NCBI GenBank assembly: GCA_017470325.1
Contig: JAFUES010000004.1
Location: forward strand, 1 to 64,000
Direction: 5' to 3'
Origin: Oscillospiraceae bacterium
GTDB lineage: Bacteria > Bacillota_A > Clostridia > Oscillospirales > Oscillospiraceae
Length of the DNA stretch: 64,000 nucleotides
Shown here: in pieces, positions 41,821-49,001 of the stretch
How positions within the stretch are numbered: the first letter of the stretch is position 1
Layout of the letters: every line of letters begins with the position of its first letter
Made by a program: the position numbers and the translations under genes
Notes under the pieces: generated by a model
Seen by the model: the letters and a program-made list of their open reading frames with translations, nothing else
Databases searched by the model: none
Told to the model about the DNA's origin: nothing

Positions 41821-42730
41821 AGAGGCCCGCGCCTTTTATGAGGAATATGGCAAGCCCATGCTCCATGAGCAGTTTCCCGACTATGAAAGCCGCATCGCCG
41901 TGGGCCTGGCGGGCCGGGGCTCGGAGTGCTTCGGCTACGACGACCAGGTCTCCCGGGACCATGATTTTGAGCCGGGCTTCTGCCTATGGCTGGAGGATGT
42001 GGACGATCTGCGCATCGGCGTGGAGCTGGCGAGAGCCTACCGGGCGCTGCCGCACCCGGACGCGGGGCAGCGCAGCAGCCTGAGCGAGGCCCACCTGGGC
42101 GTGCTGCGCACGGGCTTTTTCTACCGGCGTTACACCGGCTCACCCGGCGCGCCGGAGAGCTGGCAGCAGTGGCTGTACCTGCCCTCCCACGCCCTGGCCG
42201 AGGCCACGAACGGCGAAGTCTGGCGGGACGAGCTGGGGCATTTCAGCGCCCTGCGGGAACAGATCCTCCACGGCATGCCGGAGGATGTACGCAAAAAGAA
42301 ACTGGCGGCCCGTGCGGTGGAGATGGCCCAGAGCGGGCAGTACAATTACAGCCGCTGCCTGCGCCACGGCGAGGAGGGCGCGGCCATGCTGGCGGCGGCG
42401 GAATTCGTCAAGGCCGCCTGCGGCATGCTCTATCTGCTCAACCGCCGGCACATGCCCTATTATAAATGGATGCTCCGGGGCCTGCAGGAGCTGCCGCTGC
42501 TGGGGGAGCTGCGTCCGGCGTTGGACTTTCTGCTCACCGGAGAGAACGACGCCGCCGGGCAGCAGACCAAGGCGGGCGTCATCGAGGACATCTGCGCCGC
42601 CGTGATCCGCGAGCCGAGAGCGCAGAATTTAAGCGGCGGGGACTGGGACTATATGGAGCCCCACGCTTTCGCGATCATGGACACCATCGAAAACCCGGAG
42701 ATCCGGGCGCTGCACATCATGGAGGGCTGA
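41807..42730 (+). CDS. DUF4037 nucleotidyltransferase-like protein
   Basis: 307 residues. The N-terminal half looks like a minimal nucleotidyltransferase: VGLAGRGSECFGYDDQVSRDHDFEPGF, with the G-S motif near 37-39 and acidic D51-x-D53 as the metal-binding pair. The C-terminal half is helical, like substrate-binding domains of such enzymes (CGMLYLLNRRHMPYYKWMLRGLQELPLLGEL). This is the DUF4037 family pattern. It may transfer a nucleotide to a small molecule or protein; the target is unknown. Middle gene of the TPR-DUF4037-MBL operon. Confidence 0.85.
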   Translation: MKGLEEARAFYEEYGKPMLHEQFPDYESRIAVGLAGRGSECFGYDDQVSRDHDFEPGFCLWLEDVDDLRIGVELARAYRALPHPDAGQRSSLSEAHLGVLRTGFFYRRYTGSPGAPESWQQWLYLPSHALAEATNGEVWRDELGHFSALREQILHGMPEDVRKKKLAARAVEMAQSGQYNYSRCLRHGEEGAAMLAAAEFVKAACGMLYLLNRRHMPYYKWMLRGLQELPLLGELRPALDFLLTGENDAAGQQTKAGVIEDICAAVIREPRAQNLSGGDWDYMEPHAFAIMDTIENPEIRALHIMEG

Positions 42731-42733
42731 ACA

Positions 42734-43453
42734 ATGAGCATAGAAATCAAATGGCTGGGGCACGCCTGCTTTGCCATCCGCTACAAGGGCTACACCATCG
42801 TCATCGACCCCTACAACAGCGACTATATCAACGGCTATCCCAAGCTGCGCGTCAAGGCGGACAAGGTGCTGGTCAGCCACGAGCATTTCGGCCACAACTA
42901 TCGGGAGGGCGTGATCCTGTCCGGGCGGCCGGAATCGGACTGCCCCTTTGCCATCAGCACCATGCAGGTGCCCCATGAGTTCAAGATGGGCAACTGGCGG
43001 GGCTTCTGCAACATCCACATCCTGGAGGCCGACGGCTATAAGCTGGTGCACATGAGCGATCTGGGCACCCAGCTGGATGGCGGACAGATCACCCGACTCT
43101 ATAACGCGGATGTGGCGATGGTCTGCGCCGGCTCCGCTACGGCCCTGCCCGCCCAGGAGGCCAAGCGGGCCTGCGACGAGATCATGGCCAAGGTCATCAT
43201 CCCGATGCACTACCGCCACGGCAATATGGGCGGGCACCGGCTGGAGACGGTGGAGGACTTTGCCTATTATTTTGAATCTCCGGAATTCATCCACCGTTAT
43301 GACACGGATACCTTTACCGTGTCGCCGGACATGGAGCCTCAGGTGGCGGTGCTGAAATACCTGGGCCCTGCGGGCTTCGGGGATCTGGCGGCGCCCGAGG
43401 AAAAGCGGGAGAGGACGACGCTGCTGGGAAAGCTCCTCAAACGAAACCGATAA
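42734..43453 (+). CDS. MBL-fold hydrolase (UlaG-like), altered zinc motif
   Basis: 239 residues. Metallo-beta-lactamase fold of the UlaG/UPF0173 type: IEIKWLGHACFAIRYKGYTIVIDPY, then H49-E-H51-F-G-H54 (VSHEHFGHN), MHYRHGNMGGHRLETVEDFAYYF. The canonical motif is HxHxDH; here the aspartate is glycine (G53), so the second metal site is altered. The substrate is unknown. It lies 3 bases after the DUF4037 gene. Confidence 0.82.
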   Translation: MSIEIKWLGHACFAIRYKGYTIVIDPYNSDYINGYPKLRVKADKVLVSHEHFGHNYREGVILSGRPESDCPFAISTMQVPHEFKMGNWRGFCNIHILEADGYKLVHMSDLGTQLDGGQITRLYNADVAMVCAGSATALPAQEAKRACDEIMAKVIIPMHYRHGNMGGHRLETVEDFAYYFESPEFIHRYDTDTFTVSPDMEPQVAVLKYLGPAGFGDLAAPEEKRERTTLLGKLLKRNR

Positions 43454-43459
43454 GGATAC

Positions 43460-43498
43460 ACGGCACCGCGCCCCTGCTTTGTGGGCGCGGTGCTTTGG
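43460..43498 (+). terminator. Terminator of TPR-DUF4037-MBL operon
   Basis: GCACCGCGCCC / GGGCGCGGTGC followed by TTTGG, soon after the MBL stop codon. Confidence 0.8.
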
Positions 43499-43532
43499 TA
43501 TGAAATTAACAGGCGAGCGCTTGCTTTTCGGC

Positions 43533-43561
43533 TTTACAGGTCTGTGCTTTTGCGGTATAAT
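43533..43561 (+). promoter_or_regulatory. Sigma-A promoter of aminotransferase
   Basis: TTTACA, a 17-base spacer, consensus TATAAT, 60 bases before the ATG. Confidence 0.8.
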
Positions 43562-43623
43562 ACACAATAGAGAGGCATGTAAAACCATTGAAATCTATAT
43601 AAAATCAACAGGAGGAATGCGAC

Positions 43624-44808
43624 ATGGTAAATTTTGCTGACAGAATGAGCGGCATCAAGGCCTCGGATATCCGCGAGCTGCTGAAGGTGGCGGCCCGCCC
43701 CGAGATCATCTCCTTTGCCGGCGGTCTGCCTGCGCCCGAGCTGTTCCCCGTGGAGAACATGAAGGCCGCCCTGGACGCGGTCATGGACGAGCAGGGCCGG
43801 GCCGCCATGCAGTACGGCCCCACCGACGGCTATCTGCGCCTGCGGGAGCAGATCTGCGAGCGGGTGGCCGCCAAGAACAACATCCACACCGACCCGGACC
43901 ATGTGTTCGTCACCGCCGGCAGCCAGCAGGGCCTGGACTTTTTGGGCAAGCTGTTTCTGAACCCCGGCGACGTGGTGGTGCTGGAGAGCCCGTCGTATCT
44001 GGGCGCCATCAACGCCTTCAAGCAGTACCAGCCCAACTTTGTCTCCGTACCCACCGATGAAAACGGCATGATCATGGAGGAGTTGGAGAAGGTCCTGGCC
44101 AACACCCCCAACGTGAAGCTCATCTACATCATCCCCGATTTCCAGAATCCCTCCGGCCGCACCTGGCCCAGAGAGCGGCGCGAGAAATTCATGGAGATCA
44201 TCAACAAGTACGGCGTGCCCGCCATTGAGGACAACCCCTATGGCGACCTGCGCTTCAAGGGTGAGTTCCTGCCCAGCCTGAAGAGCATGGACACCGAGGG
44301 CCTGATCGTGTACTTTGGCTCCTTCTCCAAGATCCTGACCCCCGGCTTCCGGGTGGGCTGGATCATCGCCGACGGCAAGATCGTCGAGAAGGTCAACCAC
44401 ATCGCCCAGGCGGCGGTGCTGCAGACCGCCACGCTGAATATGATGGCCATCTCCAAGTACATGGACATGTTCGATATCGACGCCCATGTGGCCACCATTC
44501 TGCCGGTGTACAAGCACCGCTGTGAGCTGATGATCAACACCATGCGGGAGACCTTCCCCAAGGAGGCCAAGTTCACCGACCCGGACGGCGGCCTGTTCAC
44601 CTGGGTGGAGCTGCCCGAGTATGTGAATACCAGAGAGCTTGCGCCCCTGGCCATGGAGAAGAAGGTGGCCTATGTGCCCGGCTCCGGCTTCTATCCCAAG
44701 GGCGATGTGAACAACGGCATGCGCCTCAACTATTCCTGCGCCACGGACGACAAGATCGTCACCGGCATCAACATCCTGGCGGAAGTCCTCAAAGGAGCGA
44801 TCAAGTAA
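43624..44808 (+). CDS. PLP aminotransferase (LysN/2-aminoadipate type)
   Basis: 394 residues, fold-type I aminotransferase of the MocR/LysN-like group. MSGIKASDIRELLKVAARPEIISFAGGLPAPELFP, YGPTDGYLRLREQI, the PLP lysine K236 in YFGSFSKILTPGFRVGW, NPYGDLRFKGE and NYSCATDDKI are visible. Members act on 2-aminoadipate, branched-chain or aromatic amino acids, so the donor is open. AGGAGG precedes the ATG. The next gene begins immediately after the stop, so a thioesterase-like partner is co-expressed. Confidence 0.9.
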   Translation: MVNFADRMSGIKASDIRELLKVAARPEIISFAGGLPAPELFPVENMKAALDAVMDEQGRAAMQYGPTDGYLRLREQICERVAAKNNIHTDPDHVFVTAGSQQGLDFLGKLFLNPGDVVVLESPSYLGAINAFKQYQPNFVSVPTDENGMIMEELEKVLANTPNVKLIYIIPDFQNPSGRTWPRERREKFMEIINKYGVPAIEDNPYGDLRFKGEFLPSLKSMDTEGLIVYFGSFSKILTPGFRVGWIIADGKIVEKVNHIAQAAVLQTATLNMMAISKYMDMFDIDAHVATILPVYKHRCELMINTMRETFPKEAKFTDPDGGLFTWVELPEYVNTRELAPLAMEKKVAYVPGSGFYPKGDVNNGMRLNYSCATDDKIVTGINILAEVLKGAIK

Positions 44809-45201
44809 ATGGCAGAACTGAAAGTGGGCCTCAAGGGCGAGGCCAGTGTGGAAGTGGTGTTTGAAAATACCGCAGCCGCTGTGGGCAGCGGCGCCCTGGA
44901 GGTGTTCGGCACTCCGTCCATGATCGCCCTGATGGAAAAGGCGGCGCTGCAGTCGGTGCAGCCCTATTTGAACGAGGGGCAGGGCACCGTGGGCCTGCAT
45001 CTGGATGTCCAGCATCTGGCGGCCACGCCCATCGGCATGACGGTCCGGGCGGAGAGCGAGCTGGAGAAGGTGGAAGGGCGCATGCTCTTCTTCCAGGTCC
45101 GCGCCTACGCGGGCGACGAGCTGATCGGCGAGGGCAAGCACCAGCGCTGCATCGTATACAACGACCGCTTCCTGGCCAAGGCCATGGCAAAAAAGAAATA
45201 A
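44809..45201 (+). CDS. Hotdog thioesterase (FlK-like)
   Basis: 130 residues. Hotdog fold of the fluoroacetyl-CoA-thioesterase-like family: VVFENTAAAVGSGALEVFGTPSMIALMEKAALQSVQPYLNEGQGTVGLHLDVQHLAATPIGMTVRAESELEKVEGRMLFFQVRAYAGDELIGEGKHQRCIVYNDRF. The catalytic-type Thr, Glu and His positions (GTPSMIALME, LDVQHLAATPIG) are kept. It hydrolyses an acyl-CoA or other thioester. It starts right after the aminotransferase stop, so it probably acts on, or protects against, a product of amino-acid degradation. Confidence 0.85.
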   Translation: MAELKVGLKGEASVEVVFENTAAAVGSGALEVFGTPSMIALMEKAALQSVQPYLNEGQGTVGLHLDVQHLAATPIGMTVRAESELEKVEGRMLFFQVRAYAGDELIGEGKHQRCIVYNDRFLAKAMAKKK

Positions 45202-45217
45202 GACGAAGGCTTTCCCG

Positions 45218-45262
45218 AAGGAGCCGCTGCAAAACAGCACGTTTTGCGGCGGCTCCTTTTGC
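45218..45262 (+). terminator. Terminator of aminotransferase operon
   Basis: AAGGAGCCGCTGCAAAAC / GTTTTGCGGCGGCTCCTT (one mismatch) followed by TTTGCG. Confidence 0.85.
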
Positions 45263-45267
45263 GCGGC

Positions 45268-45296
45268 TTGACTTCCCGGGCCGGGGATGATAGTAT
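45268..45296 (+). promoter_or_regulatory. Promoter of GntR regulator
   Basis: TTGACT, a 17-base spacer, TAGTAT. It would start a leader of about 220 bases before the regulator gene. Confidence 0.55.
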
Positions 45297-45475
45297 TTCG
45301 TTAAGATCTGATACTATTTTCTGATTACAATCTTTAATCAGAAAAGTCATGCTGCGCATGACGAGAATGTGCCAAAAGGCACATTCTCACGTCTCATACA
45401 GAACCTCTACGCGCCTTACGGCGCTATAAAAACCTTTAAGGTATTAAAGGTTTTTATGAGGTTCTAGTATGAATC
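45290..45475 (+). repeat. Hairpin-rich leader/palindromic element
   Basis: Six inverted repeats follow each other: ATAGTAT/ATACTAT (45290-45317), TTTTCTGATT/AATCAGAAAA (45317-45345), CATG-CTGCG-CATG (45348-45360), GAGAATGTGCC/GGCACATTCTC (45363-45388), and an outer stem AGAACCTC/GAGGTTCT (45400-45465) enclosing GCGCC-TTAC-GGCGC and AAAAACCTTTA/TAAAGGTTTTT. It is either a structured mRNA leader of the GntR regulator or a miniature palindromic mobile element. No coding frame is present. Confidence 0.6.
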
Positions 45476-45521
45476 TGCATTTTCTGCGCGTGAAATACCT
45501 GTGAACAGGAGAGACACGGAC

Positions 45522-46208
45522 ATGATTGCAACGGAAAAAGCCTCCGAAAAGGTGATCGAATATATTGAGACCCTGATCCTCGCCGGCAAGCTGAAGGTGG
45601 ACGATCGGCTGCCGGCCGAGCGGGATCTGGCTCAGACCCTGCAGGTGAGCCGCTCCGCCGTGCGGGAGGGGGTCCGCCTGTTGGAGACCATCGGCATCGT
45701 GGAGAGCCGCCAGGGCAGCGGCAACTATATCGCCCGGCACTTCGACCAGACCCTGGAGCAGGTGCTGACCATGATGTACGCCCTGGATACCCTGAGCTAT
45801 GAGCAGATCCGGGAATTCCGTTACGCGGTGGAGCGGCAGGCTCTGGCCCTGGCGGTGCGCAGCAGCGACGAGAAGAAAAAGAAGGAATTGCAGCAGCATC
45901 TGGAGGGCATGCTCTATGGCGAGAGCGAGGAGCAGCAGACCGAGAGCGACCGGCTGCTGCACCAGACCCTGGTGGAGATGTCCGGCAATCGCCTGGTCAT
46001 CGCCAACTATGTGGCCCTCAACCGGATCATCAACCGCTTTATCGGCCAGGTCCGCAAGGAGATCCGAAGTGAGGGCGGAGAGGAGTTCGAGGCCTTTCAG
46101 GCGGCCCATCGCCAGCTGGTGACCGCCGTGCTGGACGGGGACCTGGAAAAGGGGAAGGAAGCCCTGGACCGCCACTTTGTGTTCATTACCCGGGACTTCG
46201 ATACCTGA
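45522..46208 (+). CDS. FCD-type GntR (FadR-family) regulator
   Basis: 228 residues. The N-terminal winged HTH (KVIEYIETLILAGKLKVDDRLPAERDLAQTLQVSRSAVREGVRLLETIGIVESRQGSGNYI) is GntR type. The C-terminal FCD ligand domain is all-helical (FRYAVERQALALAVRSSDE...LLHQTLVEMSGNRLVIANYVALNRIINRFI). Subfamilies include LldR (lactate), PdhR and FadR. TTGGT-N2-ACCAA sites of FadR-family style lie at the next two promoters (cytidylate-kinase-like gene and L-lactate permease), so a lactate-responsive repressor is the likely role. ATG 45522 has AGGAGAG; an earlier GTG lacks one. Confidence 0.85.
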   Translation: MIATEKASEKVIEYIETLILAGKLKVDDRLPAERDLAQTLQVSRSAVREGVRLLETIGIVESRQGSGNYIARHFDQTLEQVLTMMYALDTLSYEQIREFRYAVERQALALAVRSSDEKKKKELQQHLEGMLYGESEEQQTESDRLLHQTLVEMSGNRLVIANYVALNRIINRFIGQVRKEIRSEGGEEFEAFQAAHRQLVTAVLDGDLEKGKEALDRHFVFITRDFDT

Positions 46209-46307
46209 TAGCGCGAAAGTCGATCGCTTGTTATAGAGAGAAAAGGTCTCACTTTTGTGAGGCCTTTTTACTTGGACGAAAAATTGTGAAAAAAATATTA
46301 TTTTCTA

Positions 46308-46336
46308 TTGACAAATGAAAAACAAAGGTGTATATT
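46308..46336 (+). promoter_or_regulatory. Sigma-A promoter of cytidylate-kinase-like gene
   Basis: Consensus TTGACA, a 17-base spacer, TATATT. The first operator follows 12 bases after the -10 box. Confidence 0.8.
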
Positions 46337-46344
46337 GAAAGTGT

Positions 46345-46416
46345 AAATTGGTCAACCACTTTGGGAAACGAATGGATTGACCGAATTTTTTGAAAAGAAA
46401 ATTGGTAAACCAATTT
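46345..46416. promoter_or_regulatory. Operator pair O1/O2, kinase promoter
   Basis: O1 core TGGTCAACCA at 46349-46358 (in AAATTGGTCAACCACTTTG) and O2 core TGGTAAACCA at 46403-46412, the latter inside the perfect palindrome AAATTGGT-AA-ACCAATTT (46399-46416). Centres are 54 bases apart. They cover the start site and early leader, fit for repression by the adjacent FCD-type regulator (inference). Confidence 0.75.
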
Positions 46417-46444
46417 ATGAAGCCACGAAAGGAAGGGTTTCACA

Positions 46445-47068
46445 ATGGCGGACAAACATTTTATCATCTCCATCGGCAGAGAGTGCGGCAGCGGCGGTCA
46501 TGAGATCGGCGAGAAGCTGGCGGAACACTACGGTATCAAGCTCTATGACAAGAACATTCTGGACCTGCTGGCCGAGGACACCGGTAAGGATCCCGGGGAA
46601 CTGGCCAAAATGGAAGAGTCCGTTTCCGGTTGGCTGCCTGCCCGCAAGGGCGGCTTCTTGGACAAGGAGAAGGATCTGATGAACCGGCTCAGCGATTCCG
46701 ACCGGATGTACCTGTATGAGCGGGCCATCATCCAACGCCTGGCGGCGAAGGAGTCCTTCGTTATCATCGGCCGCGGCGCAAATCCCGTGCTGGAGAGCGA
46801 TCCCGACACCCTGCGGCTGTTCGTCTACGCGCCGGATTCCTTCAAGATCCCCCGGGTGAAGGAGTATTATCGCTTGGACTCCGACAAGGACGCGGAGAAG
46901 AAGATGAAACAGATCGACAAGGAGCGCAAAGAGTATTTCGAGTACTACACCGGCAAGGCCTGGGGCGGCAAGGACTGCCACGACTTCTCCATCGACAGCA
47001 GCATGTTCGGCATCGACGGCACGGTGGACCTGATCGCCCAGATCGCGGACAAGAAGCTGGGCCTTTGA
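46445..47068 (+). CDS. Cytidylate kinase-like protein
   Basis: 207 residues. P-loop kinase fold resembling cytidylate kinase (Cmk): FIISIGRECGSGGHEIGEKLAEHYGIKLYDKNILDLLAED (Walker A variant GRECGSGGHEIG), FVIIGRGANPVL (a second Cmk motif), and the lid/SRR region replaced by a basic stretch (DKERKEYFEYYTGKAWG). True Cmk usually sits with rpsA or other core genes. This second type is common in clostridia and its substrate is unknown. Two FadR-type operators precede it and the lactate permease gene has a matching pair, so it belongs to the lactate regulon (inference). Confidence 0.82.
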   Translation: MADKHFIISIGRECGSGGHEIGEKLAEHYGIKLYDKNILDLLAEDTGKDPGELAKMEESVSGWLPARKGGFLDKEKDLMNRLSDSDRMYLYERAIIQRLAAKESFVIIGRGANPVLESDPDTLRLFVYAPDSFKIPRVKEYYRLDSDKDAEKKMKQIDKERKEYFEYYTGKAWGGKDCHDFSIDSSMFGIDGTVDLIAQIADKKLGL

Positions 47069-47158
47069 GGCGAAGCGATATTCAGCAGAAATGCGGAGAC
47101 GCCGCCGGGGAACCGGCGGCGTCTTGCGCTTGTCAGAAGTGTGAAAAACTAAACAGAC

Positions 47159-47230
47159 AAATTGGTCAACCAATACTTGACATGTTCAGAATCATGCGTT
47201 AATATAAAACCAAAAGTGGTCAACCAATTT
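47159..47230. promoter_or_regulatory. Operator pair O1/O2, lactate permease promoter
   Basis: O1 is ATTGGTCAACCAAT (47161-47174; core TGGTCAACCA 47163-47172) just before the -35 box. O2 is GTGGTCAACCAATTT (core 47217-47226) just after the -10 box. The centres are 54 bases apart, as at the kinase promoter. Flanking both sides of the promoter recalls the two-operator layout of E. coli lldPRD (established for LldR), where looping has been proposed. Confidence 0.8.
47177..47205 (+). promoter_or_regulatory. Sigma-A promoter of lctP
   Basis: TTGACA, a 17-base spacer, TAATAT. It lies between the two operators. Confidence 0.8.
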
Positions 47231-47253
47231 GGAAATAAAAGGAGAGACTTGAG

Positions 47254-48870
47254 ATGTTTTTGAATTTTCTTCTGGCTCTGCTGCCCATCATCTGGTTGTT
47301 TATCGCATTCCTGGCTTTGAAAATGCCAGGCTATCTGGGCTGCCTGATCGCGCTGGCGATCGCCGTGGTGGAGAGCATCGTCCTGGGGGCGGTGACCGGC
47401 GGCACGGCGAGCACGGTTATGCTCCACGGCCTGAACCTGGCGGAAGCGCTGAGCGCTTCTCTGGAAGGCGTGCTGGGGGCAGTGTTCCCCATCGCGATCA
47501 TTATCATCGCGGCCATGTTTACTTACAATCTCTGCGTGGAGACCAAGGCCATGGATCTGATCAAACGGATGCTGACCTCGGTCACCAACGACAAGCGGAA
47601 GCTGGTACTGATCCTGGCCTGGGGCTTCGGCGGCTTCATGGAAGCGGTGGCCGGCTTTGGTACAGCGGTGGCCATCCCGGCGGCCATGATGGTGGCCGTG
47701 GGCTTTGACCCCATGTTCTCCGCGGTGGCCTGCCTGCTGACCAACGCCTGCAACCCCACCTTTGGCTCCATCGGCATCCCCACGACCACGGCCGGCGGCC
47801 TGGTGGCGGATATCATCGCCGGCGGCGACGCCTCCGCGGCCTCTGCCATGATCGCCGGACCCGCCATCAACATGCTGGCCATCCCGGCTTTCCTCTCGCC
47901 CTTCCTGGTGGTCCTGCTGACCGGCAAGGCCCTGGGCAAGAAAAACGCCTTCAAGGGCATGATCCCCTTTGCATTGGCGGCGGCCCTGTCCTACGTGGTG
48001 CCCGCTGTGCTGATCGGCAATTTCCTGGGGGCGGAGTTCGTGGACCTGGTGGGCAACACCCTGAGTCTGGTGGTCATGATCCTGGTGGCGAAGCTGTCGC
48101 CGCCCTGCACCGATCCCGACTATGTGATGGAGCTGTCCTCTCGGGAGGATGAGGAATTGCGCCATGTGAAATTCGGCACCGCTACCGCCTGGGTCCCCTA
48201 TATCCTGATGTTGGTGCTGCTGATCGGCACCTCCAAGCTGATTCCCGCCCTGAATGCACCCTTCAATGCGGTCAAGACGGTGTTCCGGGTCTACACCGGC
48301 CCCAATCCCGGCAGCGTTTCCTTCTCCTGGTTCGGTAACGCCGGCTTTCTGATCCTGGTCTCCGGCATCCTGGGCGGTCTGTGCCAGCACGCCTCTCCGG
48401 CCCTGATGGGGCAGATGCTGGTGAAGACCTGCAAGAACATGTGGAAAGCCATCGCCACCATCGTATTTATCGTGGCTGTGGCCAAGGTCATGGGCTACTC
48501 CGGTATGACCACCTCCATCGCCTATCTGCTGGCGGAGCTGACCGGCGGCTTCTATGCGGCCCTGGCCCCGGTGGTGGGTATCATCGGCACCTTTGTCACC
48601 GGCTCCACCACATCCTCCGGTGTGCTGTTTGCCAAGATGCAGGCGGAGGTTGCGGAGATGATCCGCGCCGGCGATACAAGCCTGAAGGTGGCTTTGATCG
48701 CAGCCAACATGGCGGGCGGCGCCATCGGCAAGCTGATCTCTCCCCAGTCCATCGCGGTGGCCTGCGCGGCCATCGGTCTGGAGGGCGTGGACGGCAAGAT
48801 CATGCGCCGGACGGTGGGCTACTGCATCGGCTTCGGCGTGATCGTGTGTATCATGTCTGTGATCCTGTAA
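47254..48870 (+). CDS. lctP: L-lactate permease (LctP/LldP family)
   Basis: 538 residues and about 12-14 membrane helices. FLNFLLALLPIIWLFIAFLALKMPGYLGC, GTAVAIPAAMMVAVGFDPMFSAVACLLTNACNPTFGSIGIPTTTAGG, VGIIGTFVTGSTTSSGVLFAKMQ and SPQSIAVACAAIGLEGVDGKIMRRTV are family hallmarks. It carries lactate (or glycolate) with protons across the membrane. AAAGGAGAG precedes the ATG. The two operators and the upstream GntR gene make it the main target of that regulator. No lactate dehydrogenase or lutABC genes are in the window. Confidence 0.93.
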   Translation: MFLNFLLALLPIIWLFIAFLALKMPGYLGCLIALAIAVVESIVLGAVTGGTASTVMLHGLNLAEALSASLEGVLGAVFPIAIIIIAAMFTYNLCVETKAMDLIKRMLTSVTNDKRKLVLILAWGFGGFMEAVAGFGTAVAIPAAMMVAVGFDPMFSAVACLLTNACNPTFGSIGIPTTTAGGLVADIIAGGDASAASAMIAGPAINMLAIPAFLSPFLVVLLTGKALGKKNAFKGMIPFALAAALSYVVPAVLIGNFLGAEFVDLVGNTLSLVVMILVAKLSPPCTDPDYVMELSSREDEELRHVKFGTATAWVPYILMLVLLIGTSKLIPALNAPFNAVKTVFRVYTGPNPGSVSFSWFGNAGFLILVSGILGGLCQHASPALMGQMLVKTCKNMWKAIATIVFIVAVAKVMGYSGMTTSIAYLLAELTGGFYAALAPVVGIIGTFVTGSTTSSGVLFAKMQAEVAEMIRAGDTSLKVALIAANMAGGAIGKLISPQSIAVACAAIGLEGVDGKIMRRTVGYCIGFGVIVCIMSVIL

Positions 48871-48919
48871 CTTGTATAAAGCGCGTTCATGCATGCGTTT
48901 TTATAAACCCTCTCACAAG

Positions 48920-48958
48920 GGACGCCCCGGCGGGTGACGGCCGCCGGGGCGTTTCTTT
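48920..48958 (+). terminator. Terminator of lctP
   Basis: GACGCCCCGGCGG / CCGCCGGGGCGTT followed by TCTTTAT. Confidence 0.8.
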
Positions 48959-49001
48959 ATGCTCCCACAGCGCTGTAACGCTGAGAGGGCTTATGGCGTT
49001 T

